This document shows positions 6,216 through 15,339 of a stretch of 64,000 nt of DNA, one piece after another. Position 1 is the stretch's first letter, and the number at the start of each line of letters is the position of its first letter. Both the position numbers and the translations under genes were made by a program. The DNA is taken from the NCBI GenBank assembly GCA_965215035.1, contig OZ244040.1, positions 2,790,001 through 2,854,000 of the forward strand, written 5' to 3'. This DNA is from Azophilus sp965215035 (GTDB taxonomy: Bacteria; Pseudomonadota; Gammaproteobacteria; Pseudomonadales; Azotimanducaceae). A model generated the notes under the pieces. The model ran no database searches. It saw nothing but the letters and a program-made list of their open reading frames with translations, and had not been told where the DNA came from.

Positions 6216-9086
6216 ATGAACACCATACACAACCCGATGACCCCGGGCGAGTTCATTGCCAAGTGGCGGGCCTCGGAGCTCAAGGAGCGCTCCGCGTCGC
6301 AGGAGCACTTTATCGACCTGTGCCGGATGCTCGGCGAGGCGACGCCCGCCGAGGCCGACCCCGTCGGCGACCGCTACTGCTTCGAGCGCGGCGCGGTCAA
6401 GGACGGCGGCGGCGACGGCTGGGCGGATGTCTGGAAGCGTCACCACTTCGCGTGGGAGTACAAGGGCAAGCACGCCGATCTCGATGCCGCGTTCCGGCAA
6501 CTGCGGCAGTACGCCTTGGCGCTGGAAAACCCGCCGCTCCTCATCGTGTCCGACATGGCGCGCTTCCGTATCCGCACCAACTGGACGAACAGCGTGAGCC
6601 GCGTCGACGAGTTCGCGCTCGAAGACCTGGCCGAGCCCGCCGCTCGCAACAAGCTCAAGTGGGCGATGAGCGATCCGGAGCGCCTGCGCCCGGAAATGAC
6701 CCGCCAGACGCTGACCGCCAAGGCTGCAGCGACCTTCGCCGAGTTGGCACAGTCGCTCAGAGACGCAGGACACCAGCCGGAGGCCGTCGCGCACTTCGTC
6801 AACCGGCTGGTGTTCTGCATGTTCGCCGAGGACGCGGGCCTGCTGCCGAACGACATGTTCACGCGCATGCTTGAACAAGCGCGCCACTCGCCCGACGAGT
6901 TCGAAGACATGGCCCGGTCGCTGTTCGGTGCGATGTGCTCAGGCGGGCGGGTCGGATTCGAGGCGGTGCCGTGGTTCAACGGCGGGCTGTTCGACGACGA
7001 CGACACGCTGCCGATGGACCGGGAGCAGCTAGACATCGCCTACCGGGCGGCGGGCCTCGACTGGTCGGAGATCGATCCGTCGATCATGGGCACGCTGTTC
7101 GAGCGCGGCCTCGACCCCGACAAGCGGTCCCAGCTCGGTGCGCACTACACCGACCACGACAAGATCATGCGCATCGTCGAGCCCGTGGTGGTCAAACCTC
7201 TGCTGGCCGAGTGGGACGCGGTCAAGCGCGGGGTGGCAGTTGTCCTTGAGCAGGCAGACGCCGCGAGGTCGCGGAGCGCCGCGACCCGCCACCGGCACCG
7301 CGCCCGCGAGCTCTTCGTCGCGTTCCTAGAGCGGCTGCGCGACTTCACCGTCCTCGATCCCGCCTGCGGCTCTGGCAACTTCCTGTATCTGGCGCTGTTG
7401 TCGCTCAAGGACCTCGAACACCGGGTGATGCTGGAGGGCGAGGCGATGGGGTTCCAGCGCGAGTTTCCGCGTATCGATCCCGGCAGCGTCAGGGGCATCG
7501 AGGTCAACCCCTACGCCGCCGAACTCGCCCGCGTGTCCGTATGGATAGGCCAGACGCAGTGGATGCTGCACAACGGCTTCGGTGCCGGTAAACCGATCCT
7601 GAGTCCGCTCGATACCATCGAATGCCGGGACGCGATCCTGTCGCCGAAAGGCGCCGAGCCGGAGTGGCCGGAGGCCGACGCGGTGATCGGCAACCCGCCG
7701 TTCCTAGGCGGCAAGCTGCTCGCGAGGGGGCTTGGCGAGGACTATGTGGCCAAGCTGTTCGACGCCTACCGCGACCGCGTGCCGCGCGAGGCGGACCTCG
7801 TTGCCTATTGGTTCGCAAAGGCCGGACAGCAGGTCGCGATAGGCAAGTCGCATCGCGTCGGGTTGGTGGCGACCAACTCCATACGCGGCGGGGCGAACCG
7901 GCGAGCCCTGCAAGGGGCGACCAACGGGCGGCCGATCTACGATGCGTGGTCCGACGAACCCTGGGTGATCGATGGTGCCGCCGTGCGGGTATCTATGGTC
8001 TGCTTCGCCGAGGAAGGCCTCGAACACACGCCCGACGCGATGCTCGACGGCGAGCCCGCGGACGAGATCCACACCGACCTCACGGCGCGGCGCGGTGACC
8101 GTGGCATCGACCTGACCAAGATGACGGGCCTGCCCGAGAACTCGGGGGTCGCGTTCATGGGCGACACCAAGGGCGGTCCCTTTGACGTTCCGGGAGAGCT
8201 GGCCCACGAGTGGCTGCGGCTGCCTGCGAATCCGAACGGCCGACCCAATGCGGATGTGCTGAAGCCCTGGGCGAACGGCATGGACATAACGCGCCGCCCG
8301 TCCGGCAAGTGGATCGTGGACTTCGGCTGGGAAGTCCGAGAGGAACCGGCGTTGTATGAAGCGCCCTACCAACACGTCCGGGAGCATGTTCATCCGAAAC
8401 GGCAGAACCACCGAAGCGAGTCTTGCCGGACCCACTGGTGGCGGCACGAACGTCCGAGGCCGAACATGTGGCGGGCGTTGGACGGACTGTCGCGCTACAT
8501 CGCCACCCCTGGACTCGCGAAGCACCGGTTGTTCGTGTGGCTCGACATACGAGTTTGCCCCGATCATCAGCTAATCGTGGTGGCTCGCGACGACGACACG
8601 ACGTTCGGCATCCTACACAGCCGATTCCACGAGGCGTGGTCGCTGCGGATGGGAACCAGCTTGGAGAATCGGCCGCGCTACACGCCGACCACGACGTTTG
8701 AGACGTTTCCGTTCCCAGCGGGGCTGTCGCCCGACATCCCAGCCGCGAACTACGCGGCGGACCCGAGGGCTGCCGCCATCGCCGACGCAGCCCGCCGCCT
8801 CGTGTCGCTACGCGACCGCTGGCTCAATCCCCCGGAGTGGGTGGACTGGGTCGAGCCGGCGCCCGGCTTTCCCAAGCAGCCCCTGCCGCGCGATGGCGAC
8901 GCTGCCGCTGAACTGAAGCGGCGGACTCTGACTCAGCTCTATAACGCTCGTCCGCAGTGGCTGCACGATGCCCAGCTCGAACTTGACGCGGCGGTCGCCG
9001 CAGCCTATGGGTGCAGCGCCGACATCGGCATGGAGGAGGCGCTTCGCACGCTTATGGCACTCAACCGGTCAAGCGCGAACCGTTAG
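6216..9086 (+). CDS. MmeI-like (type IIL/IIG) restriction endonuclease-methyltransferase
   Basis: 956 residues, with cutting, N6-adenine methylation and target recognition apparently on one chain. An N-terminal PD-(D/E)XK nuclease is suggested by D71..E81-Y-K83 (WADVWKRHHFAWEYKGK). The helical linker is followed by motif X (QLGAHYTDHDKIM), the AdoMet motif I at D381-PACGSG, and the catalytic motif IV N493-PPF. The last third, up to the PFPAGLSPD region, is the likely target recognition domain. Length and order match the MmeI family (about 920 residues). Every key motif looks intact, so the enzyme may be active. No separate specificity or nuclease gene is needed. It is the centre of the defence-like region, next to the divergent membrane protein and the unknown pair. 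Confidence 0.8.
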   Translation: MNTIHNPMTPGEFIAKWRASELKERSASQEHFIDLCRMLGEATPAEADPVGDRYCFERGAVKDGGGDGWADVWKRHHFAWEYKGKHADLDAAFRQLRQYALALENPPLLIVSDMARFRIRTNWTNSVSRVDEFALEDLAEPAARNKLKWAMSDPERLRPEMTRQTLTAKAAATFAELAQSLRDAGHQPEAVAHFVNRLVFCMFAEDAGLLPNDMFTRMLEQARHSPDEFEDMARSLFGAMCSGGRVGFEAVPWFNGGLFDDDDTLPMDREQLDIAYRAAGLDWSEIDPSIMGTLFERGLDPDKRSQLGAHYTDHDKIMRIVEPVVVKPLLAEWDAVKRGVAVVLEQADAARSRSAATRHRHRARELFVAFLERLRDFTVLDPACGSGNFLYLALLSLKDLEHRVMLEGEAMGFQREFPRIDPGSVRGIEVNPYAAELARVSVWIGQTQWMLHNGFGAGKPILSPLDTIECRDAILSPKGAEPEWPEADAVIGNPPFLGGKLLARGLGEDYVAKLFDAYRDRVPREADLVAYWFAKAGQQVAIGKSHRVGLVATNSIRGGANRRALQGATNGRPIYDAWSDEPWVIDGAAVRVSMVCFAEEGLEHTPDAMLDGEPADEIHTDLTARRGDRGIDLTKMTGLPENSGVAFMGDTKGGPFDVPGELAHEWLRLPANPNGRPNADVLKPWANGMDITRRPSGKWIVDFGWEVREEPALYEAPYQHVREHVHPKRQNHRSESCRTHWWRHERPRPNMWRALDGLSRYIATPGLAKHRLFVWLDIRVCPDHQLIVVARDDDTTFGILHSRFHEAWSLRMGTSLENRPRYTPTTTFETFPFPAGLSPDIPAANYAADPRAAAIADAARRLVSLRDRWLNPPEWVDWVEPAPGFPKQPLPRDGDAAAELKRRTLTQLYNARPQWLHDAQLELDAAVAAAYGCSADIGMEEALRTLMALNRSSANR

Positions 9087-9250
9087 AGTTCCGAGATCAC
9101 TCGCCGAGCCACAAGGAATGAAAACCTAGTCTACAGGGCCTTCGCCACGGTATAGCGCGCCTGCGACAATTGCACCGAAGACAATTGTGCGTTCAAGCGA
9201 CCAAAGGGCATGCTCGCAACCGCCAAGGAGCGGATGAGACAGGTGACGAC

Positions 9251-9535
9251 ATGACAAAGCTGAAGGACCTGAAGGCGCGCCTGATGAAAGACCCCGGGTT
9301 CCGGGAGGAATATGCGCGCGTCGACGAGGAGTATGCGCTCATCGAGGCGCTGGTGCGCGCCCGCACGGCGGCGAAGCTGACGCAGGCGGAGCTTGCCCGG
9401 CGTCTCGGCACGACCCAGTCCGCGGTCGCACGGCTAGAAGGCGGCCGGGTATCGCCATCCTTTACGACCCTTCGCCGCTACGCCGAGGCAACCGGCACAC
9501 GGCTGACTGTGGATCTTGTCCCGGCGGACGGCTGA
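9251..9535 (+). CDS. XRE/HigA-type HTH antitoxin-like regulator
   Basis: 94 residues from ATG 9251. An N-terminal helical part (KLKDLKARLMKDPGFREEY) precedes a helix-turn-helix LTQAELARRLGTTQSAVARL at about residues 45-64 and a C-terminal LRRYAEATGTRLTVDL typical of HigA/RelB2-type antitoxins. Such proteins bind their own operator and neutralise a RelE/HigB toxin encoded just upstream. Here the upstream frame contains only about 23 sense codons ending in a TGA that overlaps the antitoxin start (ATGA), preceded by stops, so the toxin seems lost or reduced to its tail. Confidence 0.75.
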   Translation: MTKLKDLKARLMKDPGFREEYARVDEEYALIEALVRARTAAKLTQAELARRLGTTQSAVARLEGGRVSPSFTTLRRYAEATGTRLTVDLVPADG

Positions 9536-9620
9536 GGCCCACCTAGGAGAGGTCCGGTTTGACACCCGTTGGCAGCCGCCCATACTGCATACCCGCCAAT
9601 TTCCGGAGACAATGACACCC

Positions 9621-10691
9621 ATGTCCGGCAATACCTTCGGTCAACTGTTTACGGTGACCACCTTCGGCGAGAGCCACGGTGCCGCCTTAGGGGCTATTGT
9701 GGATGGCTGTCCACCCGGCCTGCCGTTGTCGGAGGCGGATTTGCAGCCGGACCTCGACCGCCGGCGGCCAGGGCGCTCCAAATACACCAGCCAGCGCAAG
9801 GAGGCCGACCAGGTCGAGATACTGTCGGGCGTATTCGAGGGTAAAACGACAGGAACGCCCATCGGGCTTGTCATCCGCAACGTAGACCACAAGAGCAAGG
9901 ACTACGAGGACATCAAGCGCAAGTTCCGCCCGGCGCATGCGGATTTCACCTATCTACGCAAGTACGGTATCCGCGACTATCGAGGCAGTGGCCGCGCCTC
10001 GGCGCGTGAGACCGTCATGCGCGTGGCGGCGGGGGCGATCGCAAAGAAATACCTGTTCGGCAACAGCGAAATCCGGGTGCGGGGCTACCTGTCCCGGATT
10101 GGCGATATCGTTCCCGCCCCTAAATCCTGGCAGGCGGTGGAGGAAAATCCTTTTTTTTGCCCCGACCCGGAGGTAGTGGACGCCATTGCGGCATTGATTG
10201 ATCGGCTGCGCCGAGAGGGGGATTCTATTGGCGCTGAAATCACTATAGTGGCGGACGGCGTTCCCGCCGGCCTCGGAGAGCCCGTATTTGCCAAGCTCGA
10301 CTCGGAGCTGGCTGGCGCGCTGATGGGCATCAACGCCGTCAAGGCGGTGGGTATCGGCGATGGATTCGCGGTAGTGGGCCAGCGTGGCACCGAGCATCGG
10401 GACGAGATGTCGAGCACCGGTTTCTTGAGCAATCATGCTGGCGGTGTTTTGGGCGGCATTTCCTCCGGCCAAGACATCATCGCCCGAATTGCGCTAAAAC
10501 CGACTTCCAGCCTTACGACGCCTGGCAAGACCATCGACATGGACGGCAAGGAGACCGAGGTGGTCACCAAAGGCCGTCACGACCCCTGTGTCGGGATTCG
10601 CGCCACCCCCATTGCCGAGGCCATGGTTGCCTTGGTGCTAGTGGATCACTTGCTGCGGCACCGGGGTCAGATCGGGACACCGCCCGCCTGA
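9621..10691 (+). CDS. aroC: Chorismate synthase
   Basis: 356 residues. It makes chorismate from 5-enolpyruvylshikimate-3-phosphate using reduced FMN, the last common step of aromatic amino acid synthesis. The start MSGNTFGQLFTVTTFGESHG, the GCPPGLPL block, the RPGRSKYTSQRKEAD region, the RGSGRASARET signature and the C-terminal RHDPCVGIRATPIAEAM are all intact. ATG 9621 is chosen because homology begins there; an in-frame extension from 9516 overlaps the preceding antitoxin gene. The gene is probably monocistronic. A truncated foreign fragment follows directly after the stop in the same frame. Confidence 0.96.
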   Translation: MSGNTFGQLFTVTTFGESHGAALGAIVDGCPPGLPLSEADLQPDLDRRRPGRSKYTSQRKEADQVEILSGVFEGKTTGTPIGLVIRNVDHKSKDYEDIKRKFRPAHADFTYLRKYGIRDYRGSGRASARETVMRVAAGAIAKKYLFGNSEIRVRGYLSRIGDIVPAPKSWQAVEENPFFCPDPEVVDAIAALIDRLRREGDSIGAEITIVADGVPAGLGEPVFAKLDSELAGALMGINAVKAVGIGDGFAVVGQRGTEHRDEMSSTGFLSNHAGGVLGGISSGQDIIARIALKPTSSLTTPGKTIDMDGKETEVVTKGRHDPCVGIRATPIAEAMVALVLVDHLLRHRGQIGTPPA

Positions 10692-11030
10692 ACTGAACTT
10701 CCCAAGGGCAGCGTTGTTGGGGTGTGGGACGCCGGCGTTACGGGATACTTCTCGGGCTTTCCGGTAGTGAACTTGGATGGTCTCGTGAACGACTACGATT
10801 TTTTGCGTGAATACAGTGATCCCAAGATGTACGGAGGCGGGGTTGCTAAGCTGAAAGACTATGCCCAAATCCTGCACCGAAAATTTGTTACCACACACTA
10901 CGCCAATTCAACTCATTGGCCTGTGAGAATCGGCACTGTGCTGTACAGGGGACCGCTCTGGCACTACCCATCTGAAAACCGACGTACCCAGTTTCGACTC
11001 TGGACAACAAGGCAAGTTCCGCTTCGATGA
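10692..11030 (+). pseudogene. Fragment of a glycosyltransferase-like membrane protein
   Basis: Directly after the aroC stop, in the same frame, the sequence reads ..GSVVGVWDAGVTGYFSG FPVVNLDGLVND.., a motif from the soluble C-terminal part of large membrane proteins related to ArnT/PMT glycosyltransferases (G-Y-F-S..V-V-N-L-D-G-L-V-N). Only about 110 codons remain, with no membrane portion and no credible start (a GTG lies at 10722). The recognisable part is the first 40 residues; the remainder is unfamiliar. It looks like the relic of a gene whose 5' part was deleted up to the aroC stop. Confidence 0.5.
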
Positions 11031-11233
11031 AGGCGCGTACGGCCAAGGAATTGAAGCGGGTGAATCTTGACGAACTCCTGAGACTGATCGAGGAGAAGCG
11101 ATTCAATTCGCGAAGACGATTGCGGGCTGCAAAGTGCGCTGGCCGGGTCCTTGCCGGTTATCGCGGCCCTTGGTGCAATTTCCGGGCTAAACGGGTCGCT
11201 TGGCCCGGGCTTGGCGTGGTGAAGACGTGCGGG

Positions 11234-12154
11234 TTACAGTGCAGTTTCCCTCAGCGCGTCCATCACGAGTACCGGGTCCACGCGGTTGCCGTTCAGGCTG
11301 ACGGACCAGTGCAGGTGCGCCCCGGTGGCCCGTCCGGTGGCACCGACTCGCCCGATCAGGGTGCCGCGTTGCACCTCGTCGCCCTCCACCACGTCGATAC
11401 CGTTCATGTGGCAGTACATGGTGACGAGCCCCCGGCCGTGATCCAGGAACACCGTCTTGCCGTTGAAGAAGAGGTCTCCGGTGAGTACCACACGGCCGGC
11501 TGCCGGCGCCCGGATGGGCGTGCCGGCATCGGCGGCTATGTCCAGGCCGCTGTGCGGATTGCGCGGCTGGCCGTTCAGGATGCGGCGGTGGCCGAACGGG
11601 CTCGAGGTGATGCCTTCCACCGGCTTGACGAACGGGACGATATCCAGCGGCCGTTCGGTGAAACGATCATACTGTTCGAGTTGGCGGCGCGTTTCCTCGC
11701 GTATGCGCTTCAGGTCTTCCGGCAGGGGGTCCACCATGCGCTGGTTCTCGATCTCGATGCGCTGCTCGGGGTAGGCTTTCGCGACGACCTCGAATTCGTG
11801 GCTGAGCGTCCCCACTGTTCCGGACAACTCGACCTCGTAACCACCGGGAACGGCGTCCATGGGGATACCGACGATTGCCTGGCTTGCGTGGATCAGCACT
11901 GGCTTACCCTGAAAAAAGGCGCGGTTCGCGCCGGGCGGCAACCTCAGCCGGTAGATGCCCCCGGGTACGGCACCGGGTTGCGCCACCCGGGCCGGTGGCA
12001 TGGCGGCCGGTGCCGTCAACGGCAGGGCAGGCCCGGCCAACGGTGTGCTTGTGACAGCCAGCCCCGCCAGCAAAGTGAACGTTGCAGGGCCACGCGCCAC
12101 GGCCCTGATGGACAAGCCTTGTATAGAAAAAACTTTCAACTTATTGATTTTCAT
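11234..12154 (-). CDS. M23/LytM-type peptidoglycan endopeptidase
   Basis: 306 residues with an N-terminal signal (hydrophobic GPATFTLLAGLAVTSTPLAG) and a C-terminal M23 domain. The zinc ligands are visible: H in PHSGLDIAAD (first H..D pair) and the H-x-H of AHLHWSV. The middle section (FEVVAKAYPEQRIEIENQRM.., KRIREETRRQLEQYDRF) is the linker usual in periplasmic M23 proteins that cut or regulate cutting of peptide cross-links. All ligands are present, so it may be an active hydrolase, unlike EnvC-type activators. It lies 118 bp downstream of xseA on the same strand and may be co-transcribed with it. Confidence 0.85.
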   Translation of the reverse strand: MKINKLKVFSIQGLSIRAVARGPATFTLLAGLAVTSTPLAGPALPLTAPAAMPPARVAQPGAVPGGIYRLRLPPGANRAFFQGKPVLIHASQAIVGIPMDAVPGGYEVELSGTVGTLSHEFEVVAKAYPEQRIEIENQRMVDPLPEDLKRIREETRRQLEQYDRFTERPLDIVPFVKPVEGITSSPFGHRRILNGQPRNPHSGLDIAADAGTPIRAPAAGRVVLTGDLFFNGKTVFLDHGRGLVTMYCHMNGIDVVEGDEVQRGTLIGRVGATGRATGAHLHWSVSLNGNRVDPVLVMDALRETAL

Positions 12155-12272
12155 ATTTTTTGGGAATTATGTCGATCAGTTGACAGAGCAAGACATGAAG
12201 TGGTTATGCAGCCGGCAAGATCCAACATGTGGTGGCTTGTCAACCAATCTAAATAAGGCTCTCCCGAAACTT

Positions 12273-13679
12273 TCAAGTTGCTGCCTCTGCATCTTCGGGT
12301 GGTTCGAGTGGACGCAATCCGGCGGGCAGGGGCAGCTTTTCCAGCACCACCGCGCCCACTGCCCCGTCGCGAAAATTGGCCTGAATTTTGGCATCGACTG
12401 CGAGGCTGCCCGCATCGGTGACGGGCCGTCCGCCGGGTGTCGTGATGATGGTGAAACCCCGGGCCAGCGTGTCGAGCGGGCTCACCGCCTGTAGGGTGCG
12501 CGCTAGCGCGGCGAGGTTTTCCCGGTCGGCGCGGATCCGGCTTGTGGCCAGGTATCGAGCGGTGGTGTCCAGGCGCTCGAGGGTCCGTTTGTAGCTCTCG
12601 ATGCGGTCGGCCGGGCGCAGCAGCCACAGCGACCGGCGCAACGCATTCAGTTGGCCGAGCAGGTGCTCCAGACGCCCGGCGGCGGCTCGATGCAACCGCT
12701 CTTCGGTGTCGTCCGCCCGTTGCATGAGTTGTTGCAGCCGGTGGCGCGGGTCGGCTAGGCGCGAGCGCAATGCCACCAAGCCGTGCCTCGCCAGGCCGAT
12801 ACGGGTCGCGCAGGCTCGGCCGAGGCGCGCCTGCAGGTCGCCGAGCCGCCGCGCCAATGCGGTGCCGTCCGGGGTCACCAACTCCGCTGCGGCCGAGGGC
12901 GTCGCGCCACGCAGGTCAGCCACCAGTTCGGCAATGGTGAAGTCGGTCTCATGACCGACCGCCGCCACCGTCGGAAGCGGGCAGTTGGCGATGGCCCGGG
13001 CCAGTGGTTCGGAGTTGAAGACGAAAAGGTCTTCCAGGGAACCGCCGCCCCGGGTAAGCAGCACGATATCCGGTTCGAGGGCCGGTACCCGTTGCAGGGC
13101 AGTCAATATCTGCCGCTCCGCATCCGGCCCCTGCACCGCCACCGGCAGCAGCGTGACGCGCATGCAGGGGAAACGCCGCCGCACGATGCTTAGCACATCC
13201 TTGATTGCCGCGCCGCTGCGCGAGGAGATTATGGCTAGATGTGTGGGAAACTGCGGTAACGCTTGCTTGCGCTCGGCACTGAACAGGCCCTCTGCCTCCA
13301 ACCGCTCCTTAAGCGCTTCGAACGCGGCTCTAAGCGCCCCCTCGCCGGCGGGTTCCATATGCTCGACGATGATTTGGTAGTCGCCCCGGCCCTCGTAGAG
13401 GCTGACCCGGCCGCGCACGATCACCTCGGCACCGTCGGCGGGTTGCAGCCTGCTGTACCGGTTGCGGTTGACGAACATGGCGCACCGCACCTGGGCGCTT
13501 TCGTCCTTGAGCGTGAAATACCAGTGGCCGGATCCGGGACGCCGGTAGTTGGATATCTCGCCGCGCACCGATACGGCACCAAGGCGGCCTTCCAGCAACA
13601 GCCGCGCCTGTCGATTCAGCGCGGCTACCGAGAGCACCTGGTTGTCGGTCAGCGGCAGCGGTTCGGTTCGCATGGGCAT
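12273..13679 (-). CDS. xseA: Exodeoxyribonuclease VII large subunit
   Basis: 468 residues. With XseB it degrades single-stranded DNA from both ends. An OB-fold nucleic-acid binding domain (ARLLLEGRLGAVSVRGEISN, SGHWYFTLKDESAQVRCAMF) is followed by the catalytic region (IISSRSGAAIKDVLSIVRRR; DIVLLTRGGGSLEDLFVFN; PTVAAVGHETDFTIAELVAD), a long helical arm and a C-terminal GFTIIT segment. The start chosen is ATG 13679 (MPMRTEP); ATG 13673 is equally possible. An upstream in-frame extension overlaps guaB and is ignored. It is divergent from guaB, the usual gammaproteobacterial order. xseB is not in the window. Confidence 0.95.
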   Translation of the reverse strand: MPMRTEPLPLTDNQVLSVAALNRQARLLLEGRLGAVSVRGEISNYRRPGSGHWYFTLKDESAQVRCAMFVNRNRYSRLQPADGAEVIVRGRVSLYEGRGDYQIIVEHMEPAGEGALRAAFEALKERLEAEGLFSAERKQALPQFPTHLAIISSRSGAAIKDVLSIVRRRFPCMRVTLLPVAVQGPDAERQILTALQRVPALEPDIVLLTRGGGSLEDLFVFNSEPLARAIANCPLPTVAAVGHETDFTIAELVADLRGATPSAAAELVTPDGTALARRLGDLQARLGRACATRIGLARHGLVALRSRLADPRHRLQQLMQRADDTEERLHRAAAGRLEHLLGQLNALRRSLWLLRPADRIESYKRTLERLDTTARYLATSRIRADRENLAALARTLQAVSPLDTLARGFTIITTPGGRPVTDAGSLAVDAKIQANFRDGAVGAVVLEKLPLPAGLRPLEPPEDAEAAT

Positions 13680-13704
13680 CTTGGGCCTAGGACACCCACC
13701 CAAG

Positions 13705-13733
13705 TTTACATGCCCGGGGCGCGCCGATAGAAT
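13705..13733 (+). promoter_or_regulatory. Sigma-70 promoter of guaB
   Basis: TTTACA (13705-13710), a 17-base spacer and TAGAAT (13728-13733) lie just upstream of guaB. The start ATG is at 13756, leaving a leader of roughly 15 bases after the expected transcription start. Confidence 0.6.
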
Positions 13734-13755
13734 TTCTATTTTGCGGGGTTCAAAA

Positions 13756-15225
13756 ATGCTGCGTATCGCACAGGACGCGCTCACCTTTGACGATGTATTG
13801 CTGCTGCCCGCCCACTCCCGGGTTCTCCCTTCCGAAGTCGATCTCAAGACCCGGCTGACCCGGTCGATCCAGCTTAATATCCCGCTGATGTCGTCGGCGA
13901 TGGATACCGTCACCGAAGCCCGGCTGGCGATTGCCATTGCCCAGGAGGGCGGCATCGGCGTTGTGCACAAGAACATGCCGGTCGAGGCCCAGGCCCGGGA
14001 AGTACGGGCGGTGAAGAAGTACGAGACGGGCATCATCCGCGACCCGATCATCATCGATCCGGACCGAACCGTCGCCGAGTTGCTGGCCCTGACCCAGGAG
14101 CACGGGATTTCCGGAGTTCCGGTGGTGGAGGGCGGCAAGTTGGTCGGTATCGTCACCGCGCGGGACGTTCGCTTCGAAAAACGCCTCGATGCAAGGGTCC
14201 GCCAGGTGATGACGCCCGGGTCGCGGCTGGTGACGGCGCCGGAGGATGCGAGTTTCGACACCGTGACCAAGCTGCTGCACGAACACCGCATCGAAAAGGT
14301 GTTGCTCGTCAACGGCGGGTTCGAGTTGAAGGGTATGGTTACCGTGAAGGACATTCACAAGGCCCAGGCATTTCCGAATGCCTGCAAGGACGACCAGGGC
14401 CGGTTGCGGGTCGGCGCCAGCGTCGGCACCAGCCCAGATACCGACGAGCGGGTCGCGGCGTTGATTGAGGCCGGAGCCGATGTGATTGTCGTCGACACGG
14501 CCCACGGGCATTCAAAGTCGGTGCTCGACCGGGTTAGCCTCATCAAGCAGAGCTATCCGGCCATGCAGGTGATTGGTGGCAATATCGCCACCAAGGCCGG
14601 TGCCCAAGCCTTGCTGGCCGCCGGTGTGGACGCCATTAAGGTTGGCATCGGCCCCGGTTCCATTTGCACGACCCGGGTGGTTACCGGCATCGGCGTACCC
14701 CAGGTGACCGCCGTGGCGGAAGCGGTATCCGCCGCCGCGGAGGTGGACATTCCGGTGATCGCCGATGGGGGCATCCGCTATTCGGGAGACATCGCCAAGG
14801 CCATCGCCGCCGGTGCCAGCGTAGTGATGATCGGCAGCCTGCTCGCCGGTACCGACGAAGCTCCGGGCGAGGTGGAACTGTACCAGGGCAGAACCTACAA
14901 ATCCTATCGGGGCATGGGGTCGATTGGGGCGATGAGCGACGCCTACGGTTCCAGCGACCGCTATTTCCAGCAAGTGGAGGGCGACGGGCACAAGCTGGTG
15001 CCGGAAGGTATCGAGGGGCGTGTGGCGTACCGAGGGCCGATGGCGCCCATCGTGCATCAGCTCATCGGCGGTCTGCGGGCGTCTATGGGCTATACGGGTT
15101 CGCCGGACCTGGAGACCATGCGAACCCGGCCCGAACTCGTTCGAGTTACCGCGGCGAGTATGGCCGAGAGCCATGTGCACGACGTGGCTATCACAAAGGA
15201 AGCGCCCAACTACCCGATGAGCTGA
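13756..15225 (+). CDS. guaB: Inosine-5'-monophosphate dehydrogenase
   Basis: 489 residues. It oxidises IMP to XMP with NAD, the first committed step to GMP. The TIM-barrel enzyme carries an inserted pair of CBS domains (about residues 93-205: DPIIIDPDRTVAELLAL.., VMTPGSRLVTAPED..). The catalytic loop GPGSICTTR places the nucleophile at C304. The flap ..YRGMGSIGAMSD and the C-terminal YTGSPDLETM region are intact. ATG 13756 starts the conserved MLRIAQDALTFDDVLLLPA. guaA follows 114 bases downstream, so the guaBA operon is kept. Confidence 0.97.
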   Translation: MLRIAQDALTFDDVLLLPAHSRVLPSEVDLKTRLTRSIQLNIPLMSSAMDTVTEARLAIAIAQEGGIGVVHKNMPVEAQAREVRAVKKYETGIIRDPIIIDPDRTVAELLALTQEHGISGVPVVEGGKLVGIVTARDVRFEKRLDARVRQVMTPGSRLVTAPEDASFDTVTKLLHEHRIEKVLLVNGGFELKGMVTVKDIHKAQAFPNACKDDQGRLRVGASVGTSPDTDERVAALIEAGADVIVVDTAHGHSKSVLDRVSLIKQSYPAMQVIGGNIATKAGAQALLAAGVDAIKVGIGPGSICTTRVVTGIGVPQVTAVAEAVSAAAEVDIPVIADGGIRYSGDIAKAIAAGASVVMIGSLLAGTDEAPGEVELYQGRTYKSYRGMGSIGAMSDAYGSSDRYFQQVEGDGHKLVPEGIEGRVAYRGPMAPIVHQLIGGLRASMGYTGSPDLETMRTRPELVRVTAASMAESHVHDVAITKEAPNYPMS

Positions 15226-15339
15226 GGTCTGCCGCAATGCCCATCACCTTTCTTGCCGCCCCCGCCGATAGGTGCCCCCATCGGCGCCGTACCGGCGACT
15301 CGCTGTGACGGTTGGCGCGGATAGGCTTTTCTGGGCACC

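Noticed and set aside
3326..9086. DISARM system
   Set aside because: A helicase scar near a methyltransferase recalls DISARM, but the methyltransferase carries its own nuclease motif and no intact drmA/B/C is present.
11027..12256. 409-residue plus-strand ORF
   Set aside because: Antisense to the M23 peptidase gene; its sequence has no family character and its frame mirrors the peptidase's GC-rich codons.
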